Source: Hyphomonadaceae bacterium (GTDB lineage: Bacteria > Pseudomonadota > Alphaproteobacteria > Caulobacterales > Hyphomonadaceae). From it: a stretch of DNA of 64,000 nt. The notes below the pieces were generated by a model, which saw only the letters and a list, made by a program, of their open reading frames with translations, did no database searches and was not told where the DNA came from. Positions 9,001-18,023 of the stretch are shown here, piece after piece; positions within the stretch are counted from its first letter, which is position 1; each line of letters begins with the position of its first letter. The position numbers and the translations under genes were made by a program. Location of the stretch: NCBI GenBank assembly GCA_022844345.1, contig JALHLU010000005.1:10072-74071 (forward strand), written 5' to 3'.

Positions 9001-9180
9001 ATGGGTCTCAGCCCGCTGAAACTGCTATGGTTCATCCCAGGCTTGAGAAGTCACGGAGCCTATCGCCAGGCTCACATTTGGAATGCCCAAACGCCGCGGG
9101 CTGTAATGCTGCGCTTTGTACGTTTGCTGCTGCAGTTTGCTCGCGATCCGAATCTGCGACTACCGGTCTACAGTCTATAA
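9001..9180 (+). CDS. Possible 59-residue protein after rfbD
   Basis: An ATG at 9001, with AGGA a few bases upstream and 13 bases after the rfbD stop, opens a 59-codon frame beginning MGLSPLKLLWFIPGL and ending LRLPVYSL. The product is basic and moderately hydrophobic. It could be a small cotranscribed gene or the remnant of a larger one. No family is recognised. Confidence 0.3.
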   Translation: MGLSPLKLLWFIPGLRSHGAYRQAHIWNAQTPRAVMLRFVRLLLQFARDPNLRLPVYSL

Positions 9181-9578
9181 GTCTCAAGCAGGTCAGCGCC
9201 GATCGCCTCGCGCTTCTGTTCGGCGTCAACATCGCTGATTGAGCGGCAGGCCGCGAGGCTGATCTGGGCAGCGTAGGATGCTGCACTGACGATTCCACCG
9301 GATTGGACTTTCCAGCGCGTCCAGCCCGGGTAGGCTGACGTTCGGGGCAGACGAGAGATGGGAATTGCTTGTCGAGGAGAACCGAGGCCTAGAGCGTCTA
9401 CGGCACAGCGGTTGTCTCCATCTTCGGCATGGGCGCACCAACGTCCAGAACCAGGAGGCGCAGCAACAATCGGCTCTCCCGCTTATATGGGCCGGTTGTA
9501 GCCAATGTGATGCGATCGGGCGTCACGGATGTGTCAAAGGCAGTGGCTAGCCTTGCCACAGCTTAGGGGAGACAGGTC
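9181..9578. other. Intergenic, upstream of phoD
   Basis: No gene or RNA recognised in 398 bases. It should contain the phoD promoter. I looked for a PHO-box-like pair of direct repeats and could not identify one convincingly. Confidence 0.5.
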
Positions 9579-11165
9579 ATGAATCAGAGGTCTTATGACC
9601 GGGCGCTTCACACTAGGCGGCATCTGATAAGGCGTTTCGGCGTGGCGGCGGGCGTGTTCGTCGCTGCTCCCCTACTCTTCCGCGAAGCGCTCGCGCAAGT
9701 CTCCTTCAGCGATGACCCCTTCCAGCTTGGCGTCGCTTCCGGAGAGGCCGCCGGAGACGGCTTCGTGATCTGGACGCGCCTTGCGCCCAAACCTTTCGAG
9801 ATCGGTTTCGGGTTGCCGAGCCAGCCGGTCGAAGTGGAATGGGAAGTCGCTTCGGACGAAGGCTTCCGGACCATCGTTCGTGCGGACAAGGCCATCGCCA
9901 ATCCAATGATGGCGCACAGCGTTCACGTCGAGGTGGATGGGCTCTCCCCCGCACGGCCCTACTGGTATCGTTTCCGCGCCGGAGGCGTCCAAAGCCCGGT
10001 CGGTCGCGCGAAAACGTCGCCGCTGGCGGGCGCCCCGACCCCACGGGCCAGGTTCGCAGTGGTTGGCTGCCAGCACTACGAGTCCGGCCTCTATACCGCC
10101 TACCGGCACCTTGCAGCCGCAGAGCCTGACTTCGTGTTCTGCTATGGCGATTACATCTACGAGAACGGCGGCACACCCGCGAGCGCAACCACGCCGCCCG
10201 CTCTGGCGAACCGCCGCCACCTGCCCGGCGAGATCTTCAGCGTTGATGACTACCGGCGCCGCTATGCGCAGTACAAGTCCGATCCCGATCTCAAGGCCGC
10301 GCATGCCGCCGCCGCCTGGTATCCGGTCTGGGATGATCATGAGACCGACAACAACTGGGCTTCGGAATGGGACGAGAAAGGTACCCCGCCCGAACTGTTC
10401 CGGTTCCGCAAACAGGCGGCGTTCCAGGCCTACTATGAGCACATGCCTCTGCGGCGGTCCTCGCTTCCCAACGGCGCAAGCCTGCAGCTTTACCGACGCG
10501 CGCCCATCGGCGACCTGATCGACCTCAATCTGCTGGACACGCGGCAGTACCGCTCAAACCAGCCCTGCAATGACCAGAGCGCTGGGTGTGCCGACCTCAA
10601 CTCTGCGCCTCACTTCCTCGGCGATGTGCAGGAGGCCTGGCTCAAGCAGGGTCTGTCCGCTTCCAAGGCGCGCTGGAACGTTCTGGCGCAACAGGTTGTG
10701 ATGATGGACCTCGACCGCGATCCCGGTGAAGGGTACCGCGCCAATGTCGATAGCTGGGCCGGTTACCGGGCGCCGCGCGGACGCGTGCTTCAGCACATCG
10801 CCGACGCGCGCGTTGCCAACGTGGTGGTGTTGACCGGCGATGAGCACGTCAACTATGCGGGCGAGGTGCATCTCGACAGCCGCAAATCTGGCTCGAACCC
10901 GGTCGCTGTCGAGTTCACTTCCACGTCGATCTCGTCAGGCGGCGACGGGCAGGACCAGACTACGAACGATCAGGCCGTACTGAGCGCCAACGCCGCCCTG
11001 AAATTCGTCAACCGGCAGCGCGGCTTCATGCTTTGCAATGTCGGCAAGGACGGGTGGGAAACATCCGTCCGCGTGCTCGACAAGGTCTCGGAGCCGAATG
11101 GGAAGCTTTCGACCCGGGCAACGCTGAGCGTCGCGCCGGGATCGAACCGGGTGACGATCGGTTAG
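9579..11165 (+). CDS. phoD: Alkaline phosphatase D, Tat-exported
   Basis: PhoD is a periplasmic or secreted phosphodiesterase/phosphomonoesterase that frees phosphate from organic esters, using Ca and Fe in the active site. The 528-residue protein starts with a twin-arginine signal (RRHLIRRFGVAAGVF, cleavage near ALAQ at residue 40). A fibronectin-like N-terminal domain follows (FQLGVASGEAAGDGFVIWTRL). Then come the catalytic-domain hallmarks GCQHYESG, FCYGDYIYE, WDDHETDNNWA and VVLTGDEHVNYAG, which carry metal ligands. The ATG at 9579 has a GGGGAG site upstream. The next genes also encode exported proteins. Length and motif order match the family. Confidence 0.93.
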   Translation: MNQRSYDRALHTRRHLIRRFGVAAGVFVAAPLLFREALAQVSFSDDPFQLGVASGEAAGDGFVIWTRLAPKPFEIGFGLPSQPVEVEWEVASDEGFRTIVRADKAIANPMMAHSVHVEVDGLSPARPYWYRFRAGGVQSPVGRAKTSPLAGAPTPRARFAVVGCQHYESGLYTAYRHLAAAEPDFVFCYGDYIYENGGTPASATTPPALANRRHLPGEIFSVDDYRRRYAQYKSDPDLKAAHAAAAWYPVWDDHETDNNWASEWDEKGTPPELFRFRKQAAFQAYYEHMPLRRSSLPNGASLQLYRRAPIGDLIDLNLLDTRQYRSNQPCNDQSAGCADLNSAPHFLGDVQEAWLKQGLSASKARWNVLAQQVVMMDLDRDPGEGYRANVDSWAGYRAPRGRVLQHIADARVANVVVLTGDEHVNYAGEVHLDSRKSGSNPVAVEFTSTSISSGGDGQDQTTNDQAVLSANAALKFVNRQRGFMLCNVGKDGWETSVRVLDKVSEPNGKLSTRATLSVAPGSNRVTIG

Positions 11166-11575
11166 TACGCGAACGGCGCCGTGCATGCAAAACAAGCGCT
11201 GAACTGAATCAGAGACGCCGCGAACGCCCTGTTCCGGCAGGTCGCCGACGTCGTTGGCCACGCGCTCGACTGTCTTGTGAGTCAGGCCCGAACGTTCCCA
11301 CTCCAGAGGGGCGCGTGAACGAGCGGAAAACGACCCGTTTGCTTAGATTTCACTGGCGCACTCGTCGCGAACCGATAGACTTTTGACAGTCATTTCCCCG
11401 GCATCCTCTCGGCCGGCGATCGTGCCTATGCCTCTGCCTGCATGGTCTGCGTCTATCGTCTGCTTTGCCTGGCTGTGTTTCGGACTCTGGGTTTCGAATT
11501 TTTGCGGCAGCACCCACTTTATCAAGCGCTGCACTGACCCACCGAGATCGCGGCCTTCCTAACGGGAATCCTCCC
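11166..11575. other. Intergenic between phoD and the DUF1800 gene
   Basis: About 410 bases. The downstream frame is open back to 11465, but its N-terminal extension is not signal-like, so I leave it out. No terminator hairpin with a T-run and no RNA gene was seen. Confidence 0.45.
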
Positions 11576-13285
11576 ATGCGTTACTCGATATTTGCGGCTT
11601 TCTTTTGTTTGCTCGCCGCGTGCGGCGGAGGCGGCTCCTCAACCGGCACAGGCAGCGGAGGGGGCGGACAAGGTCCCTCCGCCCCGCCGCCAACGGCGCC
11701 GGAAGCTGCGCGACTGCTGACGCAAGGGACGTTCGGCGTCACAGAAGCCGGCATCAGTGAGGTGCAAAGCCAGGGTATCAATGGCTGGATCACAGCCCAG
11801 ATAGCCCTGCCCCGGCCGGCGCTCAGCCATGAGGCTTTTATTGACAGCGCCCTCGCCGCCAACGGCTCCGTCAACGCGAACAATTTCTACCAGACGTGGT
11901 GGAGACAGGCGATCAATGAGCCGGATCAATTGCGCCAGCGCGTGACATTCGCGCTGTCTCAGATCTTTGTCATTTCCCTGGTTGATCCTGCGGTCGATAC
12001 CCGTGGGGCCTCGTCCTATTATGACATGTTGCAGCGCAATGCCTTCGGCAACTTCCGCACGCTTCTGGAGGAGGTAACACTCCATCCGATGATGGGCCGC
12101 TACCTTACCTACCTGGGCAATCAGAAGGAGGACGCGGCCGGCACACGTACGCCCGACGAGAACTACGCACGGGAGGTCATGCAGCTCATGACAATCGGTC
12201 TGGTCGAGCTCAACGCCGACGGCACGGCCCGGCTCAATGGGACCGAACAGATCCCCGCCTATACGCCCGCCGACATTGCGGGGCTTGCAAAGGTTTTCAC
12301 AGGCCTCAGCTGGTATAGCACCTCCCCTAACAACACGACATTTGCCGGCGGCAACGCGCACTCCGACCGCTCGGTGCGGCCGATGATTTTCTACCCCAAC
12401 TACCACTCGACGTCGGCGAAGGCGTTCCTGGGCGCCACCATCCCGGCTAGCACGACCGTCGATATCGCAGGCGACCTGCGCATCGCGCTCGACCGGCTAT
12501 TCAATCACGCCAATACCGCCCCGTTCATCGCCAAACGTTTGATCCAGCAGTTGGTTACATCCAACCCTAGCCCCGCCTATGTCGGACGCGTCTCAGCCGT
12601 CTTTGCCAACAACGGGTCGGGCGTGCGCGGCGATCTGGCGGCGGTTGTTCGCGCCATACTGACGGACACCGAGGCGCGGAACATGTCGGTCGCGACATCG
12701 ACGAGTTTTGGCAAGCTGCGTGAACCCGTTATCCGGGTCACAAACTGGGCGCGATCCTTTGGCGCTACATCGCAAACCAGCAACTTCCTGATCACCTCGA
12801 CAAGCGCAAACACGTCTCTCAACCAGTCGCCGCTCGCCTCACCTTCGGTTTTCAATTTCTGGCGCCCCGGGTTTACCCCACCGGCTACGACCCAGCTGGG
12901 TCAGAACATGTTGCTAGCGCCCGAGTTTCAGGTGGTCGATGAGGTCACGACCGCGTCCTACATCAATCAGATGCAGGACTGGATCAACTCTGGCATCGGA
13001 TCGGTTCCCACAGGCGGGTCAGGACGCGATGTGCGCTCAGCCTATACGGCTGAAATCGCGATTGCTGATAACCCCACCGCCTTGGTCGATCGGATGAACT
13101 TGTTGCTGTTCTACGGGCAGATGACGCCCACCCTGCAGACGCGTCTCAACGCGGCGATCACAGCGGTTGCAATCCCTGCCGCCACCGGAAGCAATCAGGC
13201 GGCGATAGACACGGCTCGGCTAAACAGAGCCAAGACGGCGGTCTTCTTTTCGATGATTTCCCCCGAATACCTGGTTCAGCGCTGA
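11576..13285 (+). CDS. DUF1800 family lipoprotein
   Basis: This 569-residue protein belongs to the DUF1800 family, whose biochemical function is unknown. The ATG at 11576 opens a clear lipoprotein signal, MRYSIFAAFF followed by the lipobox LLAAC and a Gly/Ser-rich linker, so it should be membrane-anchored. Family features include EAARLLTQGTFGVTEAGI near the start, QRVTFALSQIF, and the NYAREVMQLMTIGLVEL segment corresponding to the conserved N-x-AREL-x-EL-x-TLG block. It ends 11 bases before the DUF1501 gene, and the pair is repeatedly found together in bacteria, implying a shared exported complex or pathway. Confidence 0.85.
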   Translation: MRYSIFAAFFCLLAACGGGGSSTGTGSGGGGQGPSAPPPTAPEAARLLTQGTFGVTEAGISEVQSQGINGWITAQIALPRPALSHEAFIDSALAANGSVNANNFYQTWWRQAINEPDQLRQRVTFALSQIFVISLVDPAVDTRGASSYYDMLQRNAFGNFRTLLEEVTLHPMMGRYLTYLGNQKEDAAGTRTPDENYAREVMQLMTIGLVELNADGTARLNGTEQIPAYTPADIAGLAKVFTGLSWYSTSPNNTTFAGGNAHSDRSVRPMIFYPNYHSTSAKAFLGATIPASTTVDIAGDLRIALDRLFNHANTAPFIAKRLIQQLVTSNPSPAYVGRVSAVFANNGSGVRGDLAAVVRAILTDTEARNMSVATSTSFGKLREPVIRVTNWARSFGATSQTSNFLITSTSANTSLNQSPLASPSVFNFWRPGFTPPATTQLGQNMLLAPEFQVVDEVTTASYINQMQDWINSGIGSVPTGGSGRDVRSAYTAEIAIADNPTALVDRMNLLLFYGQMTPTLQTRLNAAITAVAIPAATGSNQAAIDTARLNRAKTAVFFSMISPEYLVQR

Positions 13286-13296
13286 GGAGGCCGAGC

Positions 13297-14898
13297 ATGA
13301 CCGACAAGCCAATGTCGCCCGCCACCCGTCGCGAGATACTCCGCCGAGCAACCGCGCTTAGCTGCGTCGGGGCCGCCGCCTCCACCTTCGGTTTCCAGCT
13401 TGCAACGATGGGCCAGGCCGCGGCGCAGACCGCACCCAGCTACAAGGCGCTGGTGTGCATTTTCCTGTTCGGCGGCAATGACTCCAACAACACGGTGCTC
13501 GCGACCGACACGGACAGTTGGGGACGGTACTTCTCCGCCCGCAATAGCGGGGTCGACCCCATCGCGCTCATGCCCGTCGGCACGGCAGCGACGCCCCCGG
13601 GCGGTACAAACGCTGTTACGGGACGTACGCTGGCCAACAATGTTACGGCGTATCTGCGGCCGGAAGCGTGGGGCGGCGTCCTTCCCATTGTTCCGGCAAC
13701 ACCCAACCCTGTTCCGGCAGGGACCAACGCTTCGGTTCGCACCTTCGCTCTGAACCCGCATTTGAGCCCATTGCTCCCGCTGTGGACAGGGGGCCGTCTG
13801 GCCATCGTCGCCAATGTCGGGCCGCTGATACAACCGACAACCAAAGCGCAGTATCGCGCTCGAAGCGTGCCGCTACCCTCCAACCTCATGTCGCATAACG
13901 ACCAGCAGTCGACGTGGCAAGCCGGCGCCGCCGAGGGCGCCCGCCGCGGCTGGGGCGGACTGATGGCCGACCAGTTTCTATCGACCAATGGCGCCAATTC
14001 GGTCTTCACGGCGATCTCGACTGCGGGCAATGCCGTGCTGCTGGCGGGCCAGAACGTCGTGCAATACCAGATATCTACGAGTCAGACGACGCCGGCTATC
14101 CGCATCACATCAGCAGCAGCGCCCACAACGACCGTTTTCGGGGCCAGCAATGCAGGTGCGCGCGTGCGCGAAATCATCGGCGACGTCACCGGGACCAGCT
14201 ACTTCATGCAGGACCATGGCGCGAAGGTGGTCCGCTCGATGGGCGCGGCCGATCTGCTCAACGCCCAATTCGCCGCCGGCACTCCCGGCGCATCAGTCCC
14301 GGCGCCATCACAGCTGCTCAATCCGATCACCCGGCTCAACGAAACGAATGTGCTGGCCGTCCAGCTGCAGAGCGTCGCCAAGACCATCGCTGCGAACGCG
14401 GTGTTGGGTATGCGGCGACAGGTCTTTTTCGTCTCAATGGGCGGCTTCGACAACCATGACACCCAGAATGGGTCCCAGTCGCCGCTTCTTGCGCGCCTGG
14501 CCCACGCATTGGCCTACTTCGACGGGGCGATGGCCAACCTCAATGGCGTCGACATGCGTCCGCAGGTGACTGCATTCACAGCATCGGATTTCTCGCGCAC
14601 CTTCACCACCAATGGCGATGGCACCGACCACGCATGGGGCTCACACCAGTTCGTCATGGGCGGGGCGGTCAATGGTGGAAACATGTACGGCCAATTCCCG
14701 ACCTTGGGCGTCGACCAGACGGGCTTTACCAACCCAGACATGTCGGGAAACGTTCTTGTTCCGTCGATGTCTGTCGACCAATATGCAGGCACGATCGGAC
14801 GGTGGTTTGGCCTTACAGAAGGCCAGCTGGATTCGATCTTCCCCAACTTGCGAAACTTCAATCGCAATGTCGGCTTCATGGCGGCCGCTGGGGCCTGA
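13297..14898 (+). CDS. DUF1501 family protein, Tat-exported
   Basis: This 533-residue partner of the DUF1800 protein starts at an ATG with a strong GAGGAGG site. It has a twin-arginine signal (TRREILRRATALS, cleavage near AAAQT at about residue 47). The mature protein opens with ALVCIFLFGGNDSNNTV and later has MGGFDNHDTQNG and FTASDFSRTFTTNGDGTDHAWG. These are hallmarks of the DUF1501 family, which has a sulfatase/alkaline-phosphatase-like fold. The FTASDFSRT and DHAWG blocks probably line a metal site. Export through Tat suggests a folded, cofactor-bearing protein. The substrate is unknown. Confidence 0.87.
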   Translation: MTDKPMSPATRREILRRATALSCVGAAASTFGFQLATMGQAAAQTAPSYKALVCIFLFGGNDSNNTVLATDTDSWGRYFSARNSGVDPIALMPVGTAATPPGGTNAVTGRTLANNVTAYLRPEAWGGVLPIVPATPNPVPAGTNASVRTFALNPHLSPLLPLWTGGRLAIVANVGPLIQPTTKAQYRARSVPLPSNLMSHNDQQSTWQAGAAEGARRGWGGLMADQFLSTNGANSVFTAISTAGNAVLLAGQNVVQYQISTSQTTPAIRITSAAAPTTTVFGASNAGARVREIIGDVTGTSYFMQDHGAKVVRSMGAADLLNAQFAAGTPGASVPAPSQLLNPITRLNETNVLAVQLQSVAKTIAANAVLGMRRQVFFVSMGGFDNHDTQNGSQSPLLARLAHALAYFDGAMANLNGVDMRPQVTAFTASDFSRTFTTNGDGTDHAWGSHQFVMGGAVNGGNMYGQFPTLGVDQTGFTNPDMSGNVLVPSMSVDQYAGTIGRWFGLTEGQLDSIFPNLRNFNRNVGFMAAAGA

Positions 14899-14959
14899 GG
14901 CCGGCCGGGCCCCGTGTGTCCCCCAATCCGTGTTTGCTAGATCACTGCGTGATGGCAGC

Positions 14960-15940
14960 TTACCGCTTGTGAAACGTCACCGAACTGACGACTCGTCTGC
15001 CTTGGATTCGCGATAGCTGGACGATCACGTCGATGACAGATTTCGCGTACTCGATGACGTCCGACCGCGTCAGCGTCAGTCCTGCCTGAAGCGTCATGAA
15101 GGCTATCTGCTCAAGTGCGCCTTGTGGGCTGTCGGCATGCACCGTTGTCAATGAACCAGGATGGCCGGTATTGACGGCGCGCAAAAATGCGAACGCCTCT
15201 GGCCCTCGTATCTCACCGACCATCAACCGATCAGGCCGCATGCGAAGGCTCGCCCGCAACAGTTCGTCGATTCCAACCCGCGCCTCGCCAAGTTCGCTGC
15301 CGACCGCCACCAGTCCCAGCGCATTGGGGTGCGCGAGCACCACTTCGGGCGTGTCCTCGATCACGATCAGGCGGCTATCCTCCGGTATTTCCTTCAGCAG
15401 CGCGTTCAGGAATGTCGTTTTCCCTGTGCCCGTACCGCCGGAAATAACGATGTTGCGCCCCGCTTTTACCGCTCGTGAAAAAAACCAGAGCAGGTTTCCA
15501 GCTTCAAGGAGCTTGTTGAGTTCGGAGTCCACCGCAGCGCGCTCGCTGCCAGCAACGCGGCTCACCTGCGCGAAGGCGCCTGCTTTCTCATAGTCAACAA
15601 GCCGCAAATCCGGCAGCACATGCTTCCTTATCGCCAGCGCGAAATGCTTGCGTGTCGCGGGCGGCGCTACGACCTGGACGCGGGCGCCATCGGGAAGCGT
15701 TGCGGCCAGCAAAGGATGCTCCCGGCTTAGGCCCTGGCTGGAGTGCGCAGCGATCTGCTGGGCGAGACGCTGGAGCATGACGTCGTTGACGTCGGGGGAT
15801 TCAATCCGCTCGAACCCAGAGGCACCATCGATCCAGACTTCTCCGGGTTGATTGACCAGGATATCGGTTACGTCAGCGCGGTCCAGCCAAGGCGCTAACG
15901 GCGCAAGATAGGTGCGGAGATAGACCCCCTCGCCGATCAA
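14960..15940 (-). CDS. virB11: T4SS ATPase VirB11
   Basis: VirB11 is the hexameric AAA-like ATPase at the cytoplasmic base of type IV secretion systems. The 326-residue protein has a Walker A GGTGTGKTT at residues 168-176, a Walker B-like LIVIEDTPEV, the Asp box and RPDRLMVGEIRGPEA, and the His box with TGHPGSLTTVHADSP. The N-terminal domain (LVNQPGEVWIDG) is the usual ring-forming part. Its ATG overlaps the virB10 stop by four bases (ATGA), so the two are translationally coupled. It is the last gene of the operon and faces the DUF1501 gene across 61 bases. Confidence 0.95.
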   Translation of the reverse strand: MIGEGVYLRTYLAPLAPWLDRADVTDILVNQPGEVWIDGASGFERIESPDVNDVMLQRLAQQIAAHSSQGLSREHPLLAATLPDGARVQVVAPPATRKHFALAIRKHVLPDLRLVDYEKAGAFAQVSRVAGSERAAVDSELNKLLEAGNLLWFFSRAVKAGRNIVISGGTGTGKTTFLNALLKEIPEDSRLIVIEDTPEVVLAHPNALGLVAVGSELGEARVGIDELLRASLRMRPDRLMVGEIRGPEAFAFLRAVNTGHPGSLTTVHADSPQGALEQIAFMTLQAGLTLTRSDVIEYAKSVIDVIVQLSRIQGRRVVSSVTFHKR

Positions 15941-17109
15941 GTGGGCGGGCTCAACGCCGGGACGGGTCCGACCGTCGAGAAGTCGAGGTCCTGGCTCACA
16001 AACACGCGCACCGGCGCGCCCTGCGGCACCGTCACGGTCGGAGCTATGTTGACGCCGCTTGTGACCGCACTCGCACCTGCATCGACCCCGGCGCGGGTCG
16101 ATGCAATCACGATATTCGTATCACCCGCATCGACTGCCGCGCCTACGCCTAGGTTGAGAAGCGACAGGAGGACGGCCCCCCCAAAGCGCTCAAAGAAATG
16201 GGTATCGACATCGCCATCAAGTCCGCCGCGCCCGAGACCGTCGGTCGCCGGAGCAGATAGTTCGATTGTAACTCCATCGGGTCGGATCATGCGCGTCCAG
16301 ATCACAAAGGTCCGGCTCTGGCCAAGGGCTACGCCGGATTTGTACTGGCCGATGAGTCGCGAGCCGCGGGGAACCAGCACCTTGCTGCCATCGAAGCCCC
16401 GTACCTCGCGCGTTACCACCGCGCGCACATATCCGGGCAGGTCTGAGTTTAGTGCTGTCTCGAGTACAGCGGCGATGACTGTTCCCTCAATAATCGTTGT
16501 TGAGAGATCTCCGAGCCTGCTTGCCTTCGTTGGCTTGGATGCATCGCCCACGCCAAACCGCTGAGCAAACCGCTCATCTGCGTTGAGACTCTGACTTGCG
16601 GCGGAAGACATAGCCGCTGAAATGGCATCCGGGTCGAGCGGGCTTGCACCCGTGGGTTGCTGAGCGCCCGCCGATGATGGCTCGTACGATCCTAGATCGA
16701 CCACGAGAGCGGGGGCGCGAAGCCGGTCGACCTCGACCTGCGTTGGTCCGGGAACGACTTGGGGAGGCGGCGCGGTCTGTTCCTCGACAAGCGGTATGAG
16801 TTCAGGCGGTGGCGACGCGGGCAATGGGGGACCCGGAGGAATGAGTGGGGGCGGCGCCGGCGGCGCGGCAGCGGCTGCAAGCTGCTGAGCGGCGGCAACG
16901 TCGGCGGCTTGTTGGCGCGCCAATTCAGCGGTCTCGAGGGTCGTGCGGCTAGATTCGAGCTGCATGAAAACCACCGCGCCGAGCGCCAGGGCGCCGACGA
17001 CGCCAAACATGATCGGCCAAAGAGAGTTGCTGCCGGCAACACGCGGCAGCGCGTCAATGTCGAAGGTCGGATCAAGGCCGGTGCGAGGCGGTGGCGACGG
17101 CTCGATCAT
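15937..17109 (-). CDS. virB10: T4SS inner/outer membrane spanning VirB10
   Basis: VirB10 spans both membranes and forms the outer core complex with VirB7 and VirB9. The 390-residue protein has a short cytoplasmic tail, one transmembrane helix (about residues 30-50, LWPIMFGVVGALALGAVVF), a Pro-rich periplasmic linker (APPAPPPLIPPGPPLP), and the TrbI/VirB10 beta-barrel domain: IEGTVIAAVLETALNSDLPG, VLVPRGSRLIGQYKSG, FVIWTRMIRPDGVTI, and the antenna region near VLLSLLNLG. It ends GAPVRVFVSQDLDFS, the usual family C-terminus. Only one base separates it from the virB9 stop. Confidence 0.95.
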   Translation of the reverse strand: MIEPSPPPRTGLDPTFDIDALPRVAGSNSLWPIMFGVVGALALGAVVFMQLESSRTTLETAELARQQAADVAAAQQLAAAAAPPAPPPLIPPGPPLPASPPPELIPLVEEQTAPPPQVVPGPTQVEVDRLRAPALVVDLGSYEPSSAGAQQPTGASPLDPDAISAAMSSAASQSLNADERFAQRFGVGDASKPTKASRLGDLSTTIIEGTVIAAVLETALNSDLPGYVRAVVTREVRGFDGSKVLVPRGSRLIGQYKSGVALGQSRTFVIWTRMIRPDGVTIELSAPATDGLGRGGLDGDVDTHFFERFGGAVLLSLLNLGVGAAVDAGDTNIVIASTRAGVDAGASAVTSGVNIAPTVTVPQGAPVRVFVSQDLDFSTVGPVPALSPPT

Positions 17110-17110
17110 G

Positions 17111-17941
17111 TCAGCCGCCCTGACTTGGTTGCGGAAGCGGTGCGGGTTGCGGCTTGGGGCGCTTGCTCCACGCGCGGTTCTTTAGCTCGGCCTGAGCCTT
17201 TCCGTACCGCAAGACAAACTTCTCAGCGATCAGGTCCGCGACCGTGTAGTCACCGTCTATCCGCGTGTTTGCCATTTCTTCTTTGCCGTCCAAACCAATC
17301 ACAAAGATGGCGGGTGCAGCGCTTCTGCTGTCGAACTGAAAATAAGTGACCACGCCGTCGTCGAACACCCTAACCGGATAGAGCGCCTTCGTACCAGACT
17401 GCGCATAGTCGAAGTTGAAGTCCTCCGGACGTGGCGGAGGCGGTGGAGGCGGTGGCGGTGGTGGAGGGGCCGGCGCCACCACAATGGGGGCCGGGGGTTC
17501 AGTATAGAGGAAACGCAAGCGAAGCATCGTTTCCGGATCAGTGGGATCGGCGTCCTCGACGATATTGAGCATGAACGAATAAATGCGCTCGTTGGTCACG
17601 ACCGTCATGCTGGTCGGATTGCTCTTCGACGTAGGCTTTAGGAACAGCAGGGTGGCTTTGCGGTTAGGTGTCACCTGCCAGGAAAGTGAGTCACCGATCG
17701 AAACATTTTCGATCCGCTCCTCCTGGCCAAACTCAATCATCAATTCGTAGCCAAGTTGACCGCGTATCTCCACGATCGCGTCAGGGTCGTACAGGAACTC
17801 CTTGATGCGCGGATCGCCCGGACCGGGTCCGGGAACAGACGCGATCTGAGCGGAGGCCGCATGGCTGGCCGCCAGGGCGAACAAACCAAGGGCGGCGGTG
17901 CGCAACAACGACGCCAAAATGATACGACCGCCCGACCGCAT
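17111..17941 (-). CDS. virB9: T4SS outer core protein VirB9
   Basis: VirB9 is periplasmic and forms the outer-membrane core with VirB7 and VirB10. The open frame reaches 18067, but the ATG at 17941 is preferred because it opens a signal peptide (LLRTAALGLFALAASHAASA) and has a CGGGA-like site before it. The 276-residue product has the N-terminal IKEFLYDPDAIVEIRGQ block with SMTVVTNERIYSFML, a run of about twelve prolines (near residue 165), and the C-terminal beta domain with ALYPVRVFDDGVVTYFQF and RYGKAQAELKNRAW. No lipobox VirB7-like peptide is evident nearby. The 82-base gap to virB6 is where virB8 would be expected. Confidence 0.92.
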   Translation of the reverse strand: MRSGGRIILASLLRTAALGLFALAASHAASAQIASVPGPGPGDPRIKEFLYDPDAIVEIRGQLGYELMIEFGQEERIENVSIGDSLSWQVTPNRKATLLFLKPTSKSNPTSMTVVTNERIYSFMLNIVEDADPTDPETMLRLRFLYTEPPAPIVVAPAPPPPPPPPPPPPRPEDFNFDYAQSGTKALYPVRVFDDGVVTYFQFDSRSAAPAIFVIGLDGKEEMANTRIDGDYTVADLIAEKFVLRYGKAQAELKNRAWSKRPKPQPAPLPQPSQGG

Positions 17942-18023
17942 GGCATCCCGTTCCAAGATAGGCCCGCAACCGCCAAGCCGCGCGCCAACAAAGATTTCGT
18001 CATCGAACCTGGACCTAGCCATA

